From Pithys albifrons albifrons (lineage: Eukaryota > Chordata > Aves > Passeriformes > Thamnophilidae): a stretch of DNA of 64,000 nt. The notes beneath the pieces are model-generated. The model was not told the DNA's origin. It was given only the letters and a program-made list of their open reading frames with translations, and did no database searches. Within the stretch, counting starts at the first letter, position 1. Every line of letters starts with the position of its first letter. The position numbers were made by a program, and so were the translations under genes. Location of the stretch: assembly GCF_047495875.1 (NCBI RefSeq), contig NC_092460.1:7926520-7990519 (forward strand), read 5' to 3'. This document shows, one piece after another, positions 39,301 to 50,919 of the stretch.

Positions 39301-42300
39301 GCAGGCATTTGATGAACAACCCTGAGCTTAACATCTTTGGTTCTTTGGTATAATTTATTGCCTCTTAAGAAGTAGCTTGACCAGACTCTGTACTAGTCAA
39401 TGTAGGGGAAGTGTATGATGCTGTCATCTAGCAGAAAATGCCACAATGAAATGGAAGCCAAACCCAGACAAAAGGCTAAAAAGACAGCACAAAATGTTTA
39501 ATAAAACAATATTCAGTCAGCTGTGTAGATACACCAGCTTCCCCACACTTCAGCTTTGGAAAGGGACTGGGGATCCTGAACTAAGGCACTGCTGAAGTAC
39601 AGGCATGTTCAGTCAGGAATTACTGTGTGGGATTCGGGTTTGGAGGCTGCAGTCAGCTTCAAAAATCTATTCTCATCACTTCTGGTGAAACAACATGTCC
39701 TTTGATCTCAGCTTCTGTTCAAGCTTCTCCATAATGGTGGAGTAGTCTCTGGGGTTTGTCCTTACTGTCTGTGGCAGCAGGCACCTTCATGCACTCACAG
39801 GACTGCACAGAACAGCACTGGGATCCTGTAGGGAAAAGGCACAGCACAAAAGCTTGCTCAGGGACAGCTTGCCTGGGTGATACAAGTGCTGTTTCCTGAG
39901 ATGACTGGGGAGTAGGCAGGCAGATTTTGTAGTTATAGTTATTCCCACTGAAGAGTTCCTTACCTCCTACTGTGCTCCAACCTACAGGGTTTAACTGCTA
40001 TTAGCCTTTTTCCAGCTGTTTGAAATCTATTGAGAGATGTTGCTTTGCTTCTCCCCTCTGCCAGTGCTTGCCTCCCTGAGGGGAATATTTTGGCTGTTTT
40101 CCATCTGAAGATGTGTCTGGAGATTTGGATTAGTCCAGGGAGAAAATTGTCTCTTTCATTCTCATTGCAACACCACTAGAGTTGTTTGGCTTCACAGTTA
40201 TTTCCATTTCCACACACTCATTTTAAAACATCACTCTGCCTTTCTCAGTGGTTCTAACCCTCCCGTGACTGGTCCTCCTCAGCGTGAGCTGTTGCTCGTG
40301 GTTTTCACATTGGTTTTTTTGCCAGCTATGCTTCCACAAGTACTCACAGATGCTAGCTGGCCCTCTGTGTGCTGGCTGGGCACCGAACAGAGGCTGGAGC
40401 TGTTTTATTTTATCCAAAAACCTGCCAGAGAAAGCACACAGCCTTGGTCCCTCTGCTCTGCACACAGTAAAACGGCTGCAATAAATCAGCTTGCCAGAGA
40501 TTATGCCAGTGAGGCCAATAAAGCAACTAGTGTTCAAACACAGATTCAGCTCTGCACTTCAAAACCTGCTGTTTAGAAGAAATAGGCTCTGTCTTGATCA
40601 GCACAATCCTGTCAGAGAAATAAAGCCTGGCTCTGCAAAACTGCTGAAGTTTAGATCTTGTCCTAAAGGTGTGTGGTTGATTGATTGATACACAGAATGC
40701 AAAAGAGGGTCCAGGCAGAGGAGCTGCCACCAAGGCTGATGGGGAGCTGGTGGGTGTCCTGGAAATCCAGCAACTGCGTGGCTGCAAGCTGGGATGCCCT
40801 TTTACCCACAGCACATGTAGCCCTTGAAGCAATGCCAGATGGGGGGAGATGCATTAGCCCTATCCTATACCAGGGCTTTGCTGATATCACAGACCAGCTG
40901 CTGCAAACTACCTGCTGAGACAGAATTTTTCTGTAGGATGAGCCATGCCTTGGCTGAGCGTGGTGGTGGAAGCAGCTCAGCAAGTCCTCAATCTGAGAAA
41001 TTACATCCTATGACACTGAATACCTGATTTGTTGTTAAACAGGATCTTTTCTATTCTGTGTAATAACTCTGCAAATGGTGTTCAGTTCAGAGCACCATTC
41101 AAGACCAAGGTAGTAAGATGTTCCTGTGAATCACAGAAACCATGATACAGAAGAAATATACTTGTTAAGTGATCTGACCATTTTTATAATTTATTTAAAA
41201 GTAATAATGTCCTAGGACCATTACAAAGAACATAATCTTTTTAGTAATAGGTGCTAAGGCAGTTCTATAGCAATTATACTGTTATTATTATCATCCTAAC
41301 CACCATATAAATATAGAAATATTCATATGTGTGTGTGTGTATATATGTGTGTGTGTGTATATATATATATTTATATACACAGTGCTTTATATCACTCCAG
41401 AATCAAGTTTCTTAGTGAAGGAGAACCTTTTGTATATAACATGAAAGATACTGATAACCACAAAAATACTTGGGGAATAATGGGAAATGCAAATGCTGCA
41501 CAAATGCTTGGAAGAGATCCAAACTGATGCTTTTAAAACCTACATCAAACCTTCCTGTTCTGTTGCCGCTGCTGTGTGATATCATGTACAGAGATGTTAA
41601 ATTACTTAGAAGACTGAAATCTGTGCAACTCAGCACCTTGCCCATCAGTAAATTAGAGAATCAAAGTGGAATCAAACTATTAGAGGAGGTTCTCATGGTG
41701 TTAAGAGGCATATTTCCCTGCATTAAAATGCTTTTAAAGGACAAATTCACCCAGCAGCTGCTTTACCAGCCTGTAAAATGTGCAGCATGAGCACAGCCCC
41801 AGACCTCTCACTGCTGAGGAAAATCACTTTCTCTGTGCAAGCTTCAAGAGTTTTATCAGCCTATAAATTTAGCAGGGCTCTATTTGGCCTGTATTTCTCC
41901 ATGAGTCTGGGTCAGCTGTGTCTCATTTGAGTGAGAATATCCCCAGTCAGGGCAGGTGGTTGCAAACAGGTATTTTATGACAGAGCTTCCCAGTTTGCCT
42001 TCCCTGAAAAGGCAGAGCCCATGGTAGGAAGGGTGAGGGGGCATTAGAACTGGGCCTGGGCCATCAGTCAGACACCTGTGTCAGTCCCTCATCTAAGTCA
42101 CCTGCCTACAGCAGATGAAGAGGAAAAAGGCAAGTATTGCCCTTCACTGACTTGCCAAAGTCACCTCAGGTCTCCTAAATGCAGCAGCCCCCCTGGTGAA
42201 GCCACAGCTAAGAGCTTCTCCAGGTTTATGTTGTAGTGCTTTGGTGCTGTGCCTCTGGCTCGTCCATTACCATTTGCATGTAACTGAGAAACTGAAATAC

Positions 42301-45300
42301 TGAGGATTCCAAGCAAAAGGCATGAAGGTGAGTTTCTTTTTTATTGTTATTATTTGTTTTGTCTAGATGAAGACTTTTTTTCCTTTTCACCAAACTTGGC
42401 AAGGGATTGGTTAAAAGTAACTTTCAGCCATTCTGAATTTAAGGGAGTCTAAAACATTTACAGGTGATCTCTTCAGGAATTTCACAGGGAACCTGACAGT
42501 GCCATTGTCTGTGTGAGTAATTAAAACACGACCCTTTGGAGTGAAGAGAGAAAAATCAACCAAAAATAAAAGTCAAAGTCAGTCAAATCCATGAAATCCT
42601 GACCAGCTCTGGAGGGAACCCAAGAGATCTTTTCCCTATAAGTCTAGGAGGGTCAAGATGATGACCATCATTTCCAAAATAACCATAGGAGAAAAAGCCT
42701 TTTTCTAGATATATGGGTTTTCATTTTGAGTAAATCCCCCAATCCTTACCTCTGTGAATTCCTTTGCTCCTTGGACAGCCCTGGCCAAGCTTGTGTAAGA
42801 GACACCCATGGGGCTGAATGTTATTTCATCCTATCTGATGGCAACAGCAAAGTCCTTATTAGCAGCATCAAGTCAGCTTCCCAAGTCTGAGACTGTCCTT
42901 GGTTGAATTAATGGCAGAGGAATTTCAAAGTGTGAGCCACAGCCATGCCACAGGTGAGGATGCTCCGCTACCCCTGAACAGGATCACTGGGAAGCACACA
43001 AACAGCCGGCTGGTATTTGTTTCAAATTGTTGATATGTAAGCAGGGAGCATGCTGTGCATTTAAATCATTTTCACACTAAATTTGGAACAGTAATCATTA
43101 AATATTTATTGTGTGCCTAAAATACTGCTCAAGCGTCCTACTTACTGATATTACATATTAATTCACACAGATTTTGCAGTACTGATAATGCATTTATTTT
43201 AAAATAGTGACTCTGAGGCATTCATCATGATTGGGTTGTTTAATAAAAAGAGAGATTCGTGGCCCCAGAGGAAACCCATCTAGTCACTTCTGTAAACCTG
43301 GGGAAGTGGCTCATGTAAAGGGAAATTCAAATGTTTATAATTACCAGGAAAAAAACACTAGCTGGAAGTTTTTAGTGATGTAATGAAGACCAGTAAAATC
43401 AGCTCTTCCACAATAAAGACACTTCAAAGCCTAGTAGAAATAGGGAGTTATTCCCTTAGCAATGGGAGTACTGGACATTCAGAGAAGCAATCACACAGCC
43501 AGTGCATAATTGCTGTAAATTGATTGCTCCCTTCTCCAGGTGCTTCCCTGAAATATGAGGACGAATTGAAATCCTACCACAAGAAACTTAAAAATAGGTA
43601 AATAGATGCACCTTGGCTTGCAGTGACCCCAGGGATGCCAACTGGGTACTGAATGGCAGCAGCAATCCAGCCCAGGTTTTGTAGGAGTCCCGTGTGTGCT
43701 GGAATAGATCAGGTTCAATTATTTCCAGGCTCTGGGTGAGGAAAGTAGGGTGTATTTGATAAATTGCCCATGGTTCTCCTATCTGCAATAAGACTCAGTC
43801 ATTTTTAATTATAGACACCTCAAAAGCTGGAAGGCAGTGCTGATTGGATAGCAAAATATTGCTACAATCCTCTCAACAGCGTTTGGAAAAGGATTTTGGT
43901 GCTGAACCTGACATGGATGTGATGCTGCTGGTCTGTCCAGAAAGTGGAGATAAACAGCTTCCTTATGGATTTTGCTGAGTAGCTGCAGACATCGAGTCTG
44001 GTCCTTTCAGGGCCTGCTGGGTCAGGATTATTTAGTGCTATTTATTTTCACACCTGGTGTAATAAACCCAAGCAAGAGGCTGGAAAGATCGGAACCAGTG
44101 TCAGGACCAAGTGCATCCTCAATGGTAAGCAGGCTCTGCCTAAACTGTGGGAGGGGGCAGAGGACACAGGGCATTTAGTATGTTTTAAATTACCCTATCT
44201 CCTGCCTTGTGTTATCAAAAAAGGCGATTCAATCACTCCCCCTCTGCCTCTGCCCTGGTGTGTCTCACAGTGTATCCTGCCTTCTCTCCCTGCAGCATTT
44301 GCTCTCCCAGTGCCTCAGAGCAGTAGCAGGTGCCTGGAAGAAACACATCAGGTGGATAATCATGAGCATCAGCCTTGAGGCACAGGAGACACCAAAGGCT
44401 GGCTGTCTTCTTCCCAAAGAAGGACTGCAGGAGGCAGAGAGTTGGGAAGCAGCAGCATTGCCTGCAGAGGCCAGGGCTGCTTCAAACGCAGCCACCAGCA
44501 CCCCACACACAGCCACAGCTGCAGCATGTCTAAATGCAGTTACAGGGTGGAATAAGCACTCCTACCTCGGCACACAGAGCTATTTCTGACTTCAGAACCT
44601 GGATGCTGTGGGAGCTCTCATTTCCCTGCAGATGCTAATCAGGTCTGGAGAGCAGCACCCAGCACCTGCAAAAGGAGGGAGAGGAAAGGGACTGAAAAGC
44701 CTTCCCAAAGCACCTTCAAACATACTATCCAGAAATAGATTAGGAGGTGACCTCATTGCAAGCTCCAGTTTCCCAGTGGTGCAGGTAGAGTGGGGAACTC
44801 CAACTTTGCTGGCAGGAAAGCTCTGCCAGCCCCCAGTGGGCTGCTGCCACTGAACAGGACACAGATAAGCAGTCCCACTCTGGAGGAGAGGCAGACCCTC
44901 AGCTGGCTGGAAGCTGCCCTTTGAGGTGGCAGTTTGGTGAAGGAAGGAAATTTGCTTGCCCAGGTGGCATTTCAGGGAGCCCTGTGCTGTGTAAATACTC
45001 TGTGTGCAGGGCAGGGAGGAGGCTGAGCACTGGTAAGAGAAATGCTGAGCTGCAGCAGTGGCACCTTGGTCCTGCACTGTCTGCAGCTGCAGCAGCTGGG
45101 TGTCCTGAAGTGCCTCCCTTCCCTTTCCATGCTTTCCTGACGTCGAGGAGTTAAGCAAGGCCAGCAGCCGTGGCTGGCCCCTGCTTTGCTCCTGGCAGCC
45201 CTGATGTAGCCGGGATCTCAGTGTAAATATTAGCTGAGCATGTGTGTGAATGGGTGAAAAGAGCACCAGTTTAAGCCACTCTGCTTGGAAGACAGCAATC

Positions 45301-46301
45301 TATATAACGCTGTTACCAAGAAACAAGGATTGTTTTCCGTGCTATTTTAGGAAATGAGGAAACAAATGGAGCAGAGGACACACCAGGATTTCTGTTTCCA
45401 CTCTGTAAATGAGTGTTATTACCAAGTTGTAGTGTTTTCCAGTGTCACTCTGCAGCCGGACTCTATTCATGCTTGAATCAAAGGATGTGTTGCTCAAATC
45501 TGCCCACTTACACACTCCTGTTATCCAGTTCTTTAATCTGCTCTGCTGCAAGATGCAAACTGTCCGGCCCCTCACAGCATGTGCCCAAGGACATGTCAGT
45601 AAGTCCTCAGGAAAAGGTATCATTTACTTGGCACTACCTCTTGCACAGACTAAGCCAGACTAGCCCTCAGCAACTTCTCTGCTTCCTCTTTCAGTTGCTG
45701 CTGAAATTTCTCATCTTTATGAACTGTAAGACATTTTAAGGAGATTATTTGCCTCTTATTTTCCTCTTTTTTTCACTTCCACTGTCACCTGATACTGTAC
45801 AAAATAAGAGACTTGTAATGCAAAACTGCTTTTCCAAAATGAGAGATACAGCTGAGGAAACACTTATTTCCCATTTTCACAGCATACTGCCAAAGGGCCA
45901 GGTTTGTGGTAGGTAACACCCAGCAGAACAAATGATCACAGATGTTGGACTCCTGTACACACCAAGATCAGCAGACAGCAGTGTGATTTCTGGGTGACTG
46001 GCACCAGGTAACACCATGCTCACCTCTACATCACCTGAAATCAGGAGCTGATCTGCAGTTGGTCTCAAAGCGAGCATCAATCCTAGCTGAGATCTTTCCA
46101 CACCTCTCCAGTGTTTTCAGATCTGCCCCCAGCATACTGCAGGTACAAAGCAAATCATCTCAGGGTCATTGAAACAGCACCATCTGAGGTAGGAATAGGG
46201 GCTAGTGTGTGCAGTAGAATTGGGAAAAGCAGCGAGTGCTCCAGCACCAGCAGCCTCTGCACTCACTTTGCTTCCAGATCTCAAGCTCAATGTAAGATAT
46301 T
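33321..46301. other. CADPS 5' flank, proximal part: no gene recognised
   Basis: It contains the compound microsatellite at 41325 and a comparatively GC-rich block at about 44250-45230 with overlapping ORFs on both strands (the longest 224 aa, minus, 44592-45266). I recognise none of them. The stretch 43020-43210 is AT-rich with ATTTAAAT, TAATCATTAAA and ATGCATTTATTTTAAA, and resembles a conserved non-coding element in texture only. Confidence 0.6.
41325..41378. repeat. Compound TG/TA microsatellite
   Basis: Alternating (TG)n and (TA)n blocks: two TG runs separated by ATATAT, then a longer TA run ending TTTATATA. It is likely to vary in length between individuals. The short open frame across it is an artefact. 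Confidence 0.93.
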
Positions 46302-46530
46302 TGCAAATGGTCTCAGGTTCCGCCAGAGAAGTCTGGAGGGGATAATAGGGAGAATTTCTTCACTGAAAGGGTGGTCAGGCGTTGGACCAGGCTGCCCAGG
46401 GAAGCAGTGGAGTCACTGTCCCTGGAAGTGTTCAAAAGGTATGTGGATGTGGCCCTTGTGGACATGATTAGTGGTGAACATGATGGTTTGGGTTAATGGC
46501 TGGTATTTTCAGCCTTAACGATTCTATAAA
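46302..46530 (+). mobile_element. CR1 LINE, 5'-truncated 3' end
   Basis: This is a clear CR1 copy. It carries the end of ORF2 and the start of the 3' tail, including the hallmark GGTGGTCAGGC..TTGGA.CAGGCTGCCCAGGGA segment. One frame reads without a stop through the family C-terminal motif ([10 protein letters not shown] near 46346-46375, then LPREAVES and LEVFKR). It ends near 46530 with ATTCTATAAAT, a decayed form of the CR1 terminal ATTCTATG repeat. CR1 elements retrotranspose from their 3' end, so short 3' copies are the norm. It lies about 4.2 kb upstream of CADPS. Confidence 0.92.
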
Positions 46531-47039
46531 TCTGTCATTTCCCACAGCCACAGGGGATCTCAGGGGAAGCTAAACAGCGCAAGAGATGTGCCTTACTCTC
46601 CTGCCTCTTCTAGCCCGACCCCTGTGACTGCCATCGATACACACAGATTTTACAAAGGCGCTAATTGCTTCCAGCTTTCATAAATATTCTGTTTTAGGTC
46701 TTTAACCAGGGTTCATAAAAAAGAGGGAGAGTTTGTTTGTTTTTCATGCAAATATGAGCCTCCCTGAGGGAGATATTCAGTTAAGTTCTCCCAAATGGTT
46801 GCTTTAAGCGGAGTTTACTCTTTCTGAGGATTTTTTTCCAAGCCTTGGGTGCTGCCCGCCTGCCTGCACAGGCAGTGCACAGCACCCCGTGCCGCATACA
46901 CAGGCACTCCCCAAAACCAGAGCCTCTGCTTCAGCTCTGCTTTTCTTTACAGTCATTTCCACAAATCATTATCTACACTGATTTTCCCTCTCTAATGGGA
47001 ATAAATGGAGAGGGACACAAATGCAACAGCAGTAATTTT

Positions 47040-47360
47040 TTCTAATATCGGGAAGTTCTTCCCTCTGACACTGCGCAAAATGGAAACAAATTTGAAACAT
47101 TTCGCAAAACACTTTTACTATTCTTCAGCCGACTCTGCTTCCAATACCAGAGACCACCTGGGATCTCCTTTACGCAGCTGCAGTGACTCCAGCCAGTCGA
47201 GGTGAGAAGTGTTTCGCCCTCTGCAGGGAGGTGTGTGTGTGTTTGCCGCCCCTTGTTTGTTGTGTAAACAGGAGCAGGCACGGAGGTGGAGTATTTCCAC
47301 AATTTCCACACGGTGTGTATTGACTCTTACTAGAATCCGCAAGAGAGGTGGCAACGCAGG
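47040..47360. promoter_or_regulatory. CpG-enriched patch 3.5 kb upstream of CADPS
   Basis: About a dozen CpGs are spread across 300 bp, above the surrounding density. An open frame from 47005 ends at CAGTCGAG|GTGAGA (donor GT at 47201), a donor-like junction, so a non-coding or upstream CADPS-locus exon is conceivable. The translation resembles nothing I know. Confidence 0.3.
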
Positions 47361-48251
47361 TACTTTGGATCTCATTTAGTAATTATTCTGGAAAGTGTTT
47401 CAGGGGATGCAATTAGTTCACGATGATGGGAACAAATATGTAGGGGCAGATTTTTAAAACCTCCTGGAGCCTGTTCCAAACTGATAAACTAGAAATGACC
47501 ATGGATTTTGCAGCTATGTTGCATCCTGATAACTAACTACCCAACATTAGGCATCCTTTAAACTCAAAGAGCCTTTGTTTTAATATCCTGAGCAAACAGG
47601 AATATACACCAATATAACATCAAAAATTACTTAGCTAATGTTCTTATTTGTCTGCATTTACCCACTCTGGAAGGGTAATTACACAATTACCCACCATGAA
47701 ATATTATCACTGGAAGTTAGGCACACATAATTTTCATGATCCCTCACTAGTGCTGCTTCCCTTCCTGCATGATCCTGTTCAGGCTGCTTTCCAATAAGAT
47801 GCAAACAGCTGTAAGTGAGAGATGTCTGAGAGGGATCTGGATACATCTCTCTGGACAGATATGGCATTTGGAAACAGAAATCAAGAAGCCTAAGACTTTT
47901 CTACCTTATTCTTTCATTTACTTGGCCAAAAGCATGAATGTTTTAACTAGATATTCAGATGTAACCACTGTGAAAACATGGCTGTGTGAATTAAGAAAAG
48001 AAAGTGCTGATCACACTGACAACAATGTGTCCCTGCTTCTCCGGACCAGCAGCGCTTCCACATGAACCTTGACTAACCCATACCTGGATATCCAGTCCAG
48101 ACCCTTTCAAATATAACCTAGTTCAAAGCTCTCCAGTGAGCCAAACCTCACCCACTAAAGGACAAATAGAATTCTGAAAGTTCCCAAAGAAGATCATGTG
48201 GTTTTTTTGGTGGTTGTATGTATTTATTTTGCATCAATTAATTTAAGGAAT

Positions 48252-48276
48252 CTTTTCTGACAATCTGTCAGAAAAG
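48252..48276. repeat. Perfect 11-bp inverted repeat, 3-nt loop
   Basis: CTTTTCTGACA and TGTCAGAAAAG flank ATC. It lies about 2.5 kb upstream of CADPS exon 1, with no neighbouring gene to terminate. Confidence 0.88.
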
Positions 48277-48650
48277 TCAGTCTGTCTCTATCAATAGGTA
48301 CACGCTGTCTGTGGAGAAGCAAAGTTACTTCTATCATCCCCAATTGATTTTTCTCCAGCAAATCCACTTCTGCAGTTACCTAAACAGCTCAGAGCAATCA
48401 CCACAGAAAGAAAACCTCTCATAAAAAATGGTCCAATTTTCCACTGTTCATCTTAGAAAGTTTTGTTACTGTGTTGTCTGGGAGAGGGAAGACAGAGAGC
48501 TGCAGCATTTGAACATCTGCCTTCTCAACTGTGAGGGAGAGCATCTGCAGCCTCATGTCACAGAAAGAATTTTTTCCATTCTCCAAAATAATAAATGGCA
48601 ATTTTTTCTTGAATCTCCCAAAGACCTTTGTCTCGTCTGTTGTGTGATCA

Positions 48651-48692
48651 CCTATAGATAATATCATTATACCTATAGATAACATCATTATA
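48651..48692. repeat. 21-bp tandem duplication
   Basis: Two adjacent 21-bp copies, CCTATAGATAATATCATTATA and the same with one T-to-C change (at 48683). This is a recent-looking duplication in AT-rich DNA. Confidence 0.93.
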
Positions 48693-49918
48693 GCCACTGA
48701 TGAAATTGACTCAGTTTTTTTCTGCCCTTCACAGTTGGCACAACTAGACTCAGGACAATGAGTTTTCCTATGTATAAAATAAAAATAGCATTAATTAAAA
48801 ATAAAAAAATACAACTAAAAAGGTGAGAGTGCTTTGCTAAGGAAGAGAACTTTGAGATGTTCCATCACACTTGTGGTAGTTATCTTTGTATTAACCATCT
48901 TAGGAGACAAGTGCCAGGCAAAATGGAACAAGCAGGTGCTGTATGATCTGTCCCCATGGCAAGGGACTGGAGCTACAACTACACACCTTGGGTGAGGAGG
49001 GTTATTTGCCCCACAGAAATGATATCATGGCACTTCTATTTCTTGGTCTGGGGAGACAATACAGCCTTGTCAAACAGGATTGCCAACGCGAAGCACATGG
49101 AAAACTTTGTTTGCAGGAACTTGAAAATTTTGCTCTTCCACACAGAAAGTTCAGCATCCCCAGGACTGCCCATGTTGCTGGCAGGACACACACCGTGGTG
49201 TGTGCAGGATGGCACAGCTCCAGCAGATATGGCTAATGGAAACAGAGAAGGCCATTTTCCCCTCTCTACACCAGTTTTTCAGCCCCTTCTTATGGCTTTC
49301 AGAAATGCAGGGCCCTGAAGTTTTTCGAGACTCATTTGCTACACTGAGCTTTTAATTAAAGTAGGCAAAGAGCTGAGAAAGCCCCGCTGATGTGAAAATG
49401 CTGGAACAAGTTGTCTGAAGAAGTGACTGTCTCCTCTCCCCCGAGCTATTCTCACAGTCCCATAACCAGGAGTCAATGTTTACTTATTCTCCCCAAACAT
49501 TTATTAACATGAATTAACAGGTGACAGGTATTTTGACATTTCCAAAGGAAGCACCACTAATTGAGTAGAAAAAAACAAACCTTGAAAACATCCACCCACC
49601 ACAAACACACAAGTATGCACAAATGAAGCCTCATTCAGATGTGAAAATCACCAAAAATTAAACCACTGAGCACACGCGATGCCTTCACTGATTCATCCCT
49701 AAGAGCAGCTGCTGAACTCCTCATCTCGCTCCAGGTAATCTGCAAAGCAGAACGCCACGATATCATTACATGTGTAATGATTAGTGGCTTGGTGAAATAT
49801 TTATCAGCAGTATTGCTTTTGGATTAGGAGTTTCAGCTGTGTTAAAGTGCAAGAAGAGCTGCTTGGTGGAAAGCAAGTGCTGAGAGGCTCAGGTGTGCAG
49901 GACGTGTGTGGCTCAGGT

Positions 49919-50486
49919 GACTGTGGGGACACCGAGGACATAGTGCTGTATGTGGCTGTGGGGAATACCGAGGACACAGTGATGTGCGTGTGGGACTGTG
50001 GGGACACTGAGGGACAACAATGTCTGTGGGGACATTGAGGAACAGCAGAGTCTGTGGGGACACTGAGGGACAACAATGACTGTGGGGACATTGAGGGACA
50101 GCAATGTCTGTGGGGACACTGAGGGACAACAATGACTGTGGGGACACTGAGGGACAGCAGAGTCTGTGGGGACACCGAGGACACAGTGATGTCTGTGTGT
50201 GGCTGTGGGGACACTGAGGACAGAGGGATGTCTGTATGTGGCTGTGGGAACATTAAAGAACGGTGCTGTCTGTGGCGACACTGAGCCTCAGTGGTGTCTC
50301 TGGGGACACTAAGGACAGAGGAGTGTCTCCGTGGGGACACTGAGGACACAGCGGTGTCTGTGGGGACACTGAGGATACAGTGCTGTCTGTGAGGACACTG
50401 AGGGTCAGAGCTGTCTGTGGGGCCATCGAGGACACAGTGCTGTCTGTGGAGATACTGAGGACACAGCGGTGTCTGTGCGAACAGTG
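49919..50486. repeat. Minisatellite, about 18-19 units, mostly 28-31 bp
   Basis: Units share the core CTGTGGGGACACTGAGG followed by a variable ACAACAATG / ACAGCAGAG / ACACAGTG tail. Six units from about 50008 to 50175 are 28 bp and roughly alternate between an ACAACAATG type and a second type with AGCA in the tail, which gives a 56-bp higher-order period. Two units on each flank of this block are longer (about 35-40 bp) because of an extra TG-rich segment (such as TCTGTGTGTGG). Units toward the right end are more diverged. The array ends at the CpG island, about 280 bp before the CADPS start codon. The reverse complement of the unit has few stop codons in any frame, which explains long spurious minus-strand open frames. 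Confidence 0.93.
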
Positions 50487-50556
50487 ACCACAGCGCGGTT
50501 CCCGTGCGGGGCTGTACGGACGCTCCGCTCTCGCCATGTCGGCGGCGCGGCCGCAC

Positions 50557-50568
50557 TGGGCATGCGCG
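50557..50568. promoter_or_regulatory. NRF1-like site in CADPS promoter
   Basis: TGGGCATGCGCG differs at one position from the NRF1 palindrome YGCGCAYGCGCR. NRF1 sites are common in CpG-island promoters, including those of neuronal genes. The site contains the second upstream ATG (50562). Confidence 0.45.
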
Positions 50569-50634
50569 GGGGCCGCCCGGCGCTCGCTCCCCTCGGCCCG
50601 CGCGTGCAGCACCGCGGTCAGCGCCCGCGCGCAC

Positions 50635-50646
50635 GGGGCGGGGCGG
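50635..50646. promoter_or_regulatory. Tandem GC boxes (Sp/KLF type)
   Basis: GGGGCGGGGCGG holds two overlapping GC boxes about 120-130 bp upstream of the CADPS start codon, within the CpG island. Confidence 0.5.
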
Positions 50647-50661
50647 CGCGGGGGCGCGCGC

Positions 50662-50685
50662 GGAGCCGGAGCCGGAGCCGGAGCC
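50662..50685. repeat. GGAGCC hexamer x4 in CADPS 5'UTR
   Basis: Four perfect tandem copies of GGAGCC lie about 80-105 bp upstream of the CADPS ATG. They probably form part of the transcribed, GC-rich and structured leader. Confidence 0.85.
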
Positions 50686-50767
50686 GGGAACGGGCACGGG
50701 CAGAGCCGAGCGGAGCCAGCGCATCCCAGAGCCCGCCCGGCCCCGGCCGAGCGCAGCCGCCGCCGCG

Positions 50768-50887
50768 ATGTTGGACCCGTCGTCCAGCGAGGAGGAGTCG
50801 GAGGAGCTGGTGGAGGAAGAGAGCGGCAAGGAGCCGCTGGCGCCCGCCGCGGCGCGGCTCTCGCCCAGCCGCCCCGGAGAGGGCCCG

Positions 50888-50919
<32 letters not shown>

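Larger units (their letters stand above)
46531..49918. other. CADPS immediate upstream region
   Basis: Between the CR1 copy and the minisatellite there is no supported gene. It holds the CpG-enriched patch at 47040-47360 (including a short GT run at 47231-47242), the 11-bp hairpin at 48252 and the 21-bp duplication at 48651. The remainder is AT-leaning unique sequence. Confidence 0.65.

Noticed and set aside
41327..41527. 66-aa ORF across the TG/TA microsatellite
   Set aside because: Its start is a translated dinucleotide repeat (MCVCVYMCVCVYIYI); it is not a gene.
50504..50767. N-terminal extension of CADPS upstream of 50768
   Set aside because: The frame is open but has no ATG, only a GTG at 50504, and the known protein begins [11 protein letters not shown].
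49804..50829. 341-aa minus-strand ORF, the longest in the window
   Set aside because: It is the antisense of the minisatellite plus CADPS exon 1. The repeat unit lacks stops in reverse frames, so long frames appear there in more than one minus frame. The translation is a low-complexity CPH/VPT repeat.
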